A DNA stretch of 6,381 nucleotides from contig CACYBP010000045.1 of NCBI GenBank assembly GCA_902772625.1, forward strand, positions 1 to 6,381. Direction: 5' to 3'. The stretch is from Oscillospiraceae bacterium. Lineage in GTDB: Bacteria; Bacillota; Clostridia; Oscillospirales; QAMX01. A program made the translations under genes and the position numbers. Positions 1 through 5,075 of this stretch are shown piece after piece; positions within the stretch are counted from its first letter, which is position 1, and every line of letters begins with the position of its first letter. A model generated the notes under the pieces. It made no database searches. It saw nothing but the letters and a program-made list of their open reading frames with translations, and was not told the DNA's origin.

Positions 1-977
1 CCGGTGCGGCTGTTCTGCGCCTTTTCCAGAAGGGCGGCGGTCTCTTCGGATTTGGCCATGGCGTCCTCGTAGAAATCGGCCTTCACGCGCCAGATCAGGA
101 AGAGCATCAGCCCGCCTCCCGCGAGGGTCAGAAGGAAATACAGCCCCGCCCGGAGATAGTCCCCCTCCGCAGCGTACATCATAAAGCCCTTGATCCATCC
201 CCATACCGGGATCAGGCGGGTGCCCGGCGCGTTGAAGAAGGAGATCAGCGCGTCCAGCCAGGTCATGTTCCCGGACTTCCACACGATCAGGAATCCCGCC
301 GCCAGCAGGCCGAGAAACACGTAGATCGCGATCCGGAGTCTGGATTTCAGCGCCGGATGGGTGGAGGAAACGGTGTAGAGGAAGACCGCGATGAGCTTGG
401 AGAAGATTACGGTCAGGATCCAGGCGACAAGCACCGCGACCGCGCCCGCAAGATCCATCCCCACGTTCAGGATCAGGTTCGGAAGCTGGAAGAGGAGATA
501 GACGCTGGCAAAAATGACGGTGCCGATCTGGGTCATCAGGCGGAAAAACAGGACCGACTGCGGCTTCATCGGCGAGGGGAAGAGCAGATTCACGTCGGCA
601 GGGAGAAAGATCCTGCTGCCGTTCCGGTCGGCTCCCAGAGCCTCCAGCGTGAAGAAGAAGAGGATCACCCCGCCCGCCGCAAGCTCCAGAATCGCAAGTT
701 TCCGGGCGTCGGCCGCGGGAAACTCGATCTCGATGGAAAAGCCTTCGCCGTCTGGCTGATCGGGCGCGCCCCCGTCCGGGTCTTCGGGAAGGATCCCGGT
801 CTCCTCCGGGATCTCCTCCGGGGCATCATCGAACAGACTGGCCAGGATCCCCGCGCCGCCGCCGATGAGGATCCCCATCAGAAGACATACCGCGATGAAG
901 ACGAAGACCCAGGTCTTGAAGAGCTTGCGCAGCTGGTTTTTGAAGGAGTGAAAGGCGTAATAGAAAAAGAGCCTCAT
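1..977 (-). CDS. Putative ABC exporter membrane subunit (partial, C-terminus beyond left edge)
   Basis: Likely membrane-spanning partner of the ATPase encoded just upstream. The frame is open from ATG at 977 down to base 1, giving 325 codons with no stop, so the C-terminus lies outside the window. The translation begins MRLFFYYAFHSFKNQLRKLF, a short basic cytoplasmic stretch. Hydrophobic segments follow at roughly residues 22-46, 95-109, 151-169, 175-200, 216-233 and 275-296. An acidic, proline-rich loop (about 48-80) separates the first two. The motif ADVNLLFPSPMKP (about 127-139), followed by a polar stretch and a membrane segment, resembles the 'D-x-LFPSP/FPAP' region of the putative ABC exporter family (Pfam ABC_export), whose members usually exceed 500 residues. 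The start is supported by GGAGG at 985-989, 7 nt upstream, and by an ATGA overlap with the ATPase stop, which implies translational coupling. Family assignment is from remembered motifs; the substrate is unknown. Confidence 0.8.
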   Translation of the reverse strand, partial: MRLFFYYAFHSFKNQLRKLFKTWVFVFIAVCLLMGILIGGGAGILASLFDDAPEEIPEETGILPEDPDGGAPDQPDGEGFSIEIEFPAADARKLAILELAAGGVILFFFTLEALGADRNGSRIFLPADVNLLFPSPMKPQSVLFFRLMTQIGTVIFASVYLLFQLPNLILNVGMDLAGAVAVLVAWILTVIFSKLIAVFLYTVSSTHPALKSRLRIAIYVFLGLLAAGFLIVWKSGNMTWLDALISFFNAPGTRLIPVWGWIKGFMMYAAEGDYLRAGLYFLLTLAGGGLMLFLIWRVKADFYEDAMAKSEETAALLEKAQNSRT

Positions 978-1723
978 GCCTCATCCTCCCCCTCGGCGCC
1001 GGCCGGATGGGAGACGTCCGCTTTGTCCACGCCCTCGGTCACCGCGAAGAACAGCTCCTCCAGGCTCCGCCCGTCAGCATCCAGCTCGGTTCGGGTGACG
1101 TTGGCCACGGCGCGGCCGGCCTGCATGATCACGGTGCGGTCCCAGAGCATATCCACGCTGTCGATGATGTGGGTGCTGACCAGAAGGGTGCGGCCCTCGG
1201 CGCGCATTTCCTCGAAGACGTTCTTCAGCTCCTTGATGGCGTGGGGATCCAGACCGATCATCGGCTCGTCCAGAAGCACCAGCTTCGGCTCGGGCAGAAG
1301 GCCGAGGCAGATGTTCAGCTTCTGCTGCATGCCCTTGGAAAGCTCGTCGCCGAACTTCTTTTTCTTGTCCGAAAGCTCGAACCGGTCGAGAAGCCGGTCG
1401 ATCCGGCCCTTGTAATCGGTCAGGCGGTAGGCTCTCGCCAGAAATTCCATGTGTTCCGAAACCGTCAGGTTGGGATAGAGCGACGGCATTTCGGGGATGT
1501 AGCCGAGGATCCGGCGGGCCTCGGAGGTCTTGTTGTCGTATCCCGCCACCCGGATCGCCCCGTCGTAACGGAGAAAGCCGGTGATGGCCTTCATGATGGT
1601 GCTCTTTCCGGCGCCGTTGGGGCCGAGAAGAACGGTCACGCTGCCGGGATCGAGATGAAAGGAGAGGTCGTTTACGGCGATGACCTTTCCGTAGCGTTTG
1701 GTCACGTGTGCCACGTCAAGCAT
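974..1723 (-). CDS. ABC transporter ATP-binding protein (ABC-2 exporter type)
   Basis: Cytoplasmic ATPase that should power the membrane protein encoded immediately downstream. The 249-residue product has all nucleotide-binding motifs: Walker A GPNGAGKST (34-42), a Q-loop region YIPEMPSLYP (75-84) with Glu in the Gln position as is common in this subgroup, signature LSKGMQQK (129-136), Walker B LVLLDEP (148-154), D-loop GLDP (157-160) and the switch histidine in STH (185). The length is normal for a stand-alone ABC-2-type ATPase; the last 20 residues are an acidic tail. The frame extends upstream to an ATG at 1816, but that codon lies inside the -35 box of the promoter. The ATG at 1723 is chosen because AAAGGAA sits 9 nt upstream and the conserved fold begins MLDVAHVTKRYGK. 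The stop overlaps the next start (ATGA). The transported substrate cannot be read from the sequence. Confidence 0.95.
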   Translation of the reverse strand: MLDVAHVTKRYGKVIAVNDLSFHLDPGSVTVLLGPNGAGKSTIMKAITGFLRYDGAIRVAGYDNKTSEARRILGYIPEMPSLYPNLTVSEHMEFLARAYRLTDYKGRIDRLLDRFELSDKKKKFGDELSKGMQQKLNICLGLLPEPKLVLLDEPMIGLDPHAIKELKNVFEEMRAEGRTLLVSTHIIDSVDMLWDRTVIMQAGRAVANVTRTELDADGRSLEELFFAVTEGVDKADVSHPAGAEGEDEA

Positions 1724-1732
1724 GATAGTCAG

Positions 1733-1739
1733 TTCCTTT
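1733..1739 (-). promoter_or_regulatory. Ribosome-binding site deciding the ABC ATPase start
   Basis: AAAGGAA on the minus strand, 9 nt before ATG 1723. It supports the 249-residue form over the 280-residue form beginning at 1816. Confidence 0.8.
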
Positions 1740-1787
1740 CCGGTTTTCCTTCCGCCTTTCCCCCGGAGTGCGCGCGGAAGCAAGAAT

Positions 1788-1816
1788 ATTATACACAGAA
1801 TACGGCTTTTTGACAA
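1788..1816 (-). promoter_or_regulatory. Sigma-70/SigA promoter of the ABC exporter operon
   Basis: On the minus strand, TTGTCA (1811-1816) is followed by a 17-bp spacer and a perfect TATAAT (1788-1793). Transcription would start near 1781, leaving a leader of about 58 nt before the ATPase ATG at 1723. No operator-like symmetry is evident around it. Confidence 0.85.
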
Positions 1817-1848
1817 GGGGCGTATTCACTTTGCCCGCCGGATACGCG

Positions 1849-1866
1849 CCATCCCGGAGGCCTTCC
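1849..1866. repeat. 18-bp direct repeat, left copy
   Basis: CCATCCCGGAGGCCTTCC, identical to 2078-2095. Here it runs into the first hairpin of the paired-hairpin unit. Confidence 0.8.
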
Positions 1867-1920
1867 CCTTTGAGGGGAAGGTGTCAAAAGCAAGCCAGGC
1901 GAAGCTTTTGACGGATGAGG
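1849..1920. repeat. Paired-hairpin intergenic repeat, copy 1
   Basis: Two adjacent hairpins lie in non-coding DNA. The first pairs CCTTCCCC (1861-1868) with GGGGAAGG (1874-1881) around a 5-nt loop. The second pairs GTCAAAAGC (1883-1891) with GCTTTTGAC (1904-1912) around a 12-nt loop. The unit ends in GACGGATGAGG. From memory, units of this design (GGGGAAGG, variable stem, GACGGATGAGG) are scattered between genes in many gut Clostridia; this window alone cannot show copy number. No coding potential or T-run accompanies it, so it is not a standard terminator. A mobile palindromic element or an RNA-structure element are both possible. Confidence 0.6.
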
Positions 1921-1992
1921 CGTCCTTCCCCGCGCCGCGGAGACGAGGCTTTTTCTTATAGACAGAGAACAGCGGGAGCCCCTCATCCGTCA
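1909..1992. repeat. 12-bp inverted repeat framing a 60-bp spacer
   Basis: TGACGGATGAGG (1909-1920) and its exact reverse complement CCTCATCCGTCA (1981-1992) face each other. The left arm is the end of the paired-hairpin repeat. The right arm begins a weaker, inverted second copy (CCTCATCCGTCACGGC, then CTTGGGGAA) that looks degenerate. The spacer 1921-1980 holds no recognisable feature. Confidence 0.6.
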
Positions 1993-2077
1993 CGGCACTT
2001 GGGGAACGGATCGCCGGGGCGGCGACCCCTATGGTGTGTGCCGAACGGCGTCACTTAAGGGGGAGAAGACTTTGGCC

Positions 2078-2095
2078 CCATCCCGGAGGCCTTCC
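2078..2095. repeat. 18-bp direct repeat, right copy
   Basis: Exact copy of 1849-1866, offset by 229 bp. It is followed at once by a different GC hairpin: CCCGGCG (2097-2103) pairs with CGCCGGG (2107-2113) around a 3-nt loop. The two direct copies enclose the hairpin cluster, so they may bound a composite element or be two ends of the same repeat family. Confidence 0.75.
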
Positions 2096-2125
2096 TCCCG
2101 GCGGGCCGCCGGGGGCGGCAGCAAG

Positions 2126-2156
2126 AAAAAAGGAGGCGCTTTTTGAAAACGCCTCC
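2126..2156 (-). terminator. Intrinsic terminator after the 186-codon gene
   Basis: On the minus strand GGAGGCG (2156-2150) pairs with CGCCTCC (2138-2132). The stem can extend inward through TTTT/AAAA with a bulge, and is followed by six T (2131-2126). It begins 27 nt past the stop codon at 2184 and is oriented to end transcription of that gene before the repeat region. Confidence 0.9.
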
Positions 2157-2183
2157 GTCGGGAGTTGCTTTATGGGAAAGCTC

Positions 2184-2744
2184 TCAGATGATCAGCGAGG
2201 TGCCCTTCATCTCGTCGGGCTTGGAAAGCCCCGCGAGATCCAGAAAGGTGGGGATCACGTCGTAAAGCGTGCCCGCGGCCAGAGTGGCGCTGTTGCCCGC
2301 GAGGAAAAGGTGATACTCGCCTCCCATTTTCAGGCAGAACATGGAAAGGCCGCCGCTTCCGGCGAGAAAAGCCGAAAGCTCCGAGGAAAAGGAGTAGACC
2401 GCCTCGTTGTATTCGGCGGGAGACGACCTGTCGGGGGAAAACCTTTCGCTCAGATGCGCCAGGACCATGTCCGCCTGATTCAGAAGGCAGATGTCCACGA
2501 TGGCATCCCGCATGATGCGGGCGGAGCGGCCGGTGGAATGGCGTTTGCGGAAAAAGGAGTGATCGGCCGCTTCAAACAGACGCACCCGGATCTTCTGGGC
2601 GTACTCTTTAAGAAGGTCGGTCTCGATCCGCCCCTTGTCCTCCAGCACCACGTGGGGGCAGCCGCTGAACAGCGCGAAGAACCTGGCCTCGGCGCCCGGT
2701 TCGTCCTTCAGCCTTGCCAGAACGAGAGCGTTTGGTGTGGACAT
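2184..2744 (-). CDS. Phosphoglycerate mutase (GpmI)-like truncated protein, probable pseudoenzyme
   Basis: A 186-residue product with no firm family match. The tail, LYDVIPTFLDLAGLSKPDEM then KGTSLI (160-185), closely resembles the C-terminus of cofactor-independent phosphoglycerate mutase (usual form 'L-DIAPT-LDLLGL--P-EM-GKSLI'). Further upstream, LLNQADMVLAH (87-97) recalls its 'LN-ANPDMVGH' motif, and the segment 116-139 recalls the helix and strand that normally end in ADHGN. Here ADHGN is replaced by FCLKMGG, and Asp92 and His97 are spaced one residue too far apart. The protein is about one third of a normal mutase (around 510 residues) and lacks the N-terminal metal/serine region and the transferase domain. 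No leader or membrane segment is seen. GGAGG at 2750-2754 lies 5 nt before ATG 2744, and terminators flank the gene on both sides. Position after pgk-tpiA is where gpmI often sits. I infer a decayed or repurposed mutase domain; a different alkaline-phosphatase-superfamily relative is possible. Confidence 0.72.
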   Translation of the reverse strand: MSTPNALVLARLKDEPGAEARFFALFSGCPHVVLEDKGRIETDLLKEYAQKIRVRLFEAADHSFFRKRHSTGRSARIMRDAIVDICLLNQADMVLAHLSERFSPDRSSPAEYNEAVYSFSSELSAFLAGSGGLSMFCLKMGGEYHLFLAGNSATLAAGTLYDVIPTFLDLAGLSKPDEMKGTSLII

Positions 2745-2755
2745 GAAAACCTCCG

Positions 2756-2797
2756 AAAAAAAGTCCTCCCCTTCGGGGGTCTTCCGAAAGGGAGGAC
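2756..2797 (-). terminator. Intrinsic terminator after tpiA
   Basis: On the minus strand a 14-bp stem (GTCCTCCCTTTCGG with CCGAAGGGGAGGAC, one T-G wobble) has a 7-nt loop and is followed by seven T (2762-2756). It starts 13 nt past the tpiA stop. The ribosome-binding site of the next gene directly abuts the T-run, so that gene would depend on read-through or on an unseen promoter within tpiA. Confidence 0.92.
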
Positions 2798-2810
2798 GAC
2801 GATAGTGGAA

Positions 2811-3581
2811 TTACTGATTGGCCGCGTTGATGATCGCCGCGAAATCGGGAGCCTTCAGAGAAGCGCCGCCGATCAGGCCGCCGTCGATGTCGTTCTGAGC
2901 CAGAAGCTCGGAAGCGTTCTTCGCGTTCATCGAACCGCCGTACTGGATGGAGACCGAGCGGGCCACCCGGGCGCCGTAGAGCGAACGGATGATCTCGCGG
3001 ATGCCGGTGCAGACCTCGGCGGCCTGCTCGGCGGTGGCGGTCTTGCCGGTGCCGATGGCCCAGATGGGCTCGTAGGCGATGATGATCTTGCGCATCTGCT
3101 CCTTGGCGACGCCGCTGAGGGCGATGCGGACCTGAGTCTCGATGACCGAGGAGGTCACGCCCTGCTCTCTCTGCTCGAGAGATTCGCCGACGCAGACGAT
3201 GGGCTGCATCCCGGCGTCAAGGACCGTGTGGACCTTCTTGTTGACGGTCTGATCGGTCTCGCCGAAATACTGTCTTCTTTCGCTGTGGCCGACGATGACG
3301 TATTTCACGCCCAGCTCCTTGAGCATATCGGCGGAAATCTCACCGGTGTAAGCGCCCTTGGGCTCGAAGTGGATGTTCTGCGCGCCGACCGAGATCTTGG
3401 CGCCTTTGGTCGCCTTGACGGCCACCGGAATATCGACGAAGGGGACGCATACGATGACGTCGCACCATTTGACTTTGCCGACGGTCTCCTTGATCTCATT
3501 GATCAGGGCTTTGGCTTCTGCCGGCGTCTTGTTCATTTTCCAGTTGCCGGCGATGACGGTTTTACGGTATCTGCGGTTCAT
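2811..3581 (-). CDS. tpiA: Triosephosphate isomerase
   Basis: Interconverts dihydroxyacetone phosphate and glyceraldehyde 3-phosphate in glycolysis and gluconeogenesis; a cytoplasmic TIM barrel, normally a dimer. The 256-residue product is full length. Visible catalytic elements: Asn13 and Lys15 in GNWKMN, electrophilic His99 in VGHSERR, and general base Glu171 in the family signature AYEPIWAIGTGKT (169-181), which also includes the mobile loop 6. The phosphate-binding segments YGGSM (214-218) and LIGGASL (236-242) are intact. The start at 3581 has AAAGGA about 9 nt upstream and matches the usual N-terminus. It lies 23 bp after pgk without a terminator between them, so the two are almost surely co-transcribed from the promoter upstream of pgk. 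Nothing looks damaged. Confidence 0.99.
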   Translation of the reverse strand: MNRRYRKTVIAGNWKMNKTPAEAKALINEIKETVGKVKWCDVIVCVPFVDIPVAVKATKGAKISVGAQNIHFEPKGAYTGEISADMLKELGVKYVIVGHSERRQYFGETDQTVNKKVHTVLDAGMQPIVCVGESLEQREQGVTSSVIETQVRIALSGVAKEQMRKIIIAYEPIWAIGTGKTATAEQAAEVCTGIREIIRSLYGARVARSVSIQYGGSMNAKNASELLAQNDIDGGLIGGASLKAPDFAAIINAANQ

Positions 3582-3604
3582 AGTGTTTTCCTTTCCTGCG
3601 ACAT

Positions 3605-4912
3605 TTATTTATCCTGGAGGCAAGCGATGCCGGGGAGTTCAAGCCCCTCGAGGAATTCAAGAGAAGCGCCGCCGCCGGTGCTGATGTGGGTGATGCGGTC
3701 GGCATAACCGAGCTGCTCGCACGCAGCGGCGGAGTCGCCGCCGCCGACGATGGAGATGCAGTCGGAATCGGCGAGAGCCGCGGCCACGGCGTTGGTGCCG
3801 GCGGCCAGAGTCGGATTCTCGAAAACACCCATGGGGCCGTTCCACACGACGGTCTTCGCGGCGGAAACGGCTTCGGCAAAGAGCTTCCGGGTCTCGGGCC
3901 CGATATCCATGCCCATCTTGTCGTCGGGAATGGCGGTGGCGGGGACGATCTCGGTTTCAATGGGGGCGTCGATAGGATCCGGGAATTCGGCGGTCACGAC
4001 GGTGTCCACCGGCAGAAGGATCTTCACGCCCTTCTCCTCGGCCTTCTTCAGCATATCGCGGCAGTAATCGACCTTTTCGGCGTCAAACAGCGAGGTGCCG
4101 ATCTTGTTGCCCTTGGCGGCCTGGAAGGTGTAGGACATACCGCCGCCGATGATGAGGGTGTCGACCTTGGTGAGGAGGTTGTTGATGACGTTGAGCTTGT
4201 CGGAGACCTTCGCGCCGCCCAGAATGGCCACGAACGGGCGGGCGGGATCTTCCAGAGCCTTGCCCATGACGCCGACTTCCTTGCCGATCAGATAGCCGCA
4301 CACGGCGGGCAGATAATCGGCGACGCCGGCGGTGGAGGCGTGGGCGCGGTGAGCGGTGCCGAAGGCGTCGTTCACGTAGATCTCGGCCAGATCGGCCAGA
4401 GCCTTCGCGAAGGCGGGATCGTTCTTTTCTTCTTCCGCGTGGAAGCGGACGTTTTCAAGCAGCATGACTTCGCCGGACTTCAGAGCGGCGGCCTTCGCCT
4501 TCGCGTCCTCGCCGATGACGTCGGAGGCCATGATCACGGGAATGCCCGAGAGCTCGGTGATCTTGGCGGCCACGGGAGCCAGGGAGAGCTTCTTCACGTC
4601 CTTGGCGGCCTTTTCCAGAGCGGCGGCGGTGGCGGCGGCCTGCTCCTCGGCGGGAAGAGCCTCGATGGCGGCCTTTTCCTTCTTGTTCAGCTTGATCTTG
4701 TCGTTCAACACGTTGTGCGGCTTGCCGAGGTGGGAGCAGAGGATGACGGCGGCGCCGTTGTCAACGAGGTATTTGATGGTGGGCAGAGCGCCGACGATGC
4801 GCTTGTCGGAGGTGATAACGCCGTTCTTCATCGGGACGTTGAAGTCGCAGCGAACGAGAACCTTCTTGCCGGAGACCGAAATGTCTTCAATGGTCTTCTT
4901 ATTGTAGTTCAT
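3605..4912 (-). CDS. pgk: Phosphoglycerate kinase
   Basis: Transfers the acyl phosphate of 1,3-bisphosphoglycerate to ADP, giving ATP and 3-phosphoglycerate; a cytoplasmic two-domain monomer. The signature [13 protein letters not shown] (16-28) is present. Substrate-binding residues include Arg21, Asp23, Asn25, Arg38, His61 in SHLGKP, Arg156 in ENVRF and Arg189 in AHRAHAS. The nucleotide half has GGAKVSDK (232-239), WNGPMGVFE (357-365), GGGDSAAA (390-397) and the [13 protein letters not shown] loop (411-423). At 435 residues it is about 40 longer than typical bacterial forms. The excess is a Lys/Ala/Glu-rich insert at residues 66-107, between SHLGKP and [13 protein letters not shown] sits 9 nt before ATG 4912. 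It is the first gene of a pgk-tpiA transcript; gapA, usual upstream, is absent here and an acetyltransferase gene lies there instead. Confidence 0.99.
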   Translation of the reverse strand: MNYNKKTIEDISVSGKKVLVRCDFNVPMKNGVITSDKRIVGALPTIKYLVDNGAAVILCSHLGKPHNVLNDKIKLNKKEKAAIEALPAEEQAAATAAALEKAAKDVKKLSLAPVAAKITELSGIPVIMASDVIGEDAKAKAAALKSGEVMLLENVRFHAEEEKNDPAFAKALADLAEIYVNDAFGTAHRAHASTAGVADYLPAVCGYLIGKEVGVMGKALEDPARPFVAILGGAKVSDKLNVINNLLTKVDTLIIGGGMSYTFQAAKGNKIGTSLFDAEKVDYCRDMLKKAEEKGVKILLPVDTVVTAEFPDPIDAPIETEIVPATAIPDDKMGMDIGPETRKLFAEAVSAAKTVVWNGPMGVFENPTLAAGTNAVAAALADSDCISIVGGGDSAAACEQLGYADRITHISTGGGASLEFLEGLELPGIACLQDK

Positions 4913-4941
4913 TGCATCGTGTCCTTTCTTGTTTTTTTCAT
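4909..4941 (-). CDS. Possible 10-codon leader peptide in the pgk 5' leader
   Basis: ATG at 4941 opens a frame encoding [10 protein letters not shown]. Its TGA (4911-4909) overlaps the pgk ATG in an ATGA arrangement. GGAAAGGGAAG precedes it, with purines a few bases from the ATG, so initiation is conceivable. It lies wholly within the predicted transcript leader. The pgk ribosome-binding site falls inside it, so ribosomes translating it would sweep over that site and could re-start on pgk. A frame this short arises easily by chance. Confidence 0.25.
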   Translation of the reverse strand: MKKTRKDTMQ

Positions 4942-4965
4942 CTTCCCTTTCCGGGAGCGATACAT

Positions 4966-4994
4966 ATTATAGACCATTTCCTGCCATAAATCAA
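4966..4994 (-). promoter_or_regulatory. Sigma-70/SigA promoter of pgk-tpiA
   Basis: On the minus strand TTGATT (4989-4994), a 17-bp spacer and a perfect TATAAT (4966-4971). The expected start is near 4959, giving a leader of about 47 nt before pgk. It sits in an AT-rich pocket (about 4960-5075) that contrasts with the surrounding GC-rich DNA. I saw no CggR-like operator, but a weak one could be missed. Confidence 0.88.
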
Positions 4995-5075
4995 GCCGTT
5001 TCTTTGAAAAATAGCGGGAAATATCCGGATTTATTCGAAGAAAATCCGTGAAGATGCCAAATCCTGGACAGACTC

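Larger units (their letters stand above)
1817..2125. other. Gene-free intergenic region rich in repeats
   Basis: This stretch of about 309 bp lies between the exporter promoter and the terminator of the 186-codon gene. Beyond the hairpins and repeats listed separately I see no plausible gene. The short open frames here lack ribosome-binding sites and cross the hairpins. No plus-strand promoter was found. Confidence 0.7.

Noticed and set aside
357..1415. 352-codon plus-strand frame opposite the exporter genes
   Set aside because: Shadow of the exporter membrane gene and ATPase; the highly charged then Ser/Arg-rich translation has no motifs and no credible ribosome-binding site.
1861..1912. 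Paired hairpins as a terminator for either strand
   Set aside because: No T-run follows on either strand, and no gene ends next to them; a repeat element explains them better.
2184..2744. O-fucosyltransferase-like reading of the segment RDAIVDICLLNQADMVLAH
   Set aside because: It loosely resembles the 'DALID-LLLSRCD' region of that family, but no other motif fits. The mutase-like order of segments and the C-terminal tail explain more of the protein.
2031..3707. 558-codon plus-strand open frame across tpiA and its downstream gene
   Set aside because: It runs through two terminators and opposite two well-supported genes, has the same Gly/Asp/Arg-rich shadow composition and no recognisable domain.
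4944..4955. Small hairpin TCCC/GGGA in the pgk leader as a riboswitch or attenuator
   Set aside because: Only 4 bp of stem; the 47-nt leader is too short for a known riboswitch and lacks an alternative terminator.
3686..4972. 428-codon plus-strand open frame opposite pgk
   Set aside because: Antisense shadow. The protein is a low-complexity Gly/Asp/Val/His-rich product of a GC-rich gene read backwards, it has no family motif, and the minus strand holds a complete PGK.
5026..5048. Hairpin CGGATTT/AAATCCG downstream of the acetyltransferase as a terminator
   Set aside because: The stem is only 7 bp, AT-rich, and no T-run follows on the minus strand (GATATTTCCC), so it does not meet the usual pattern.
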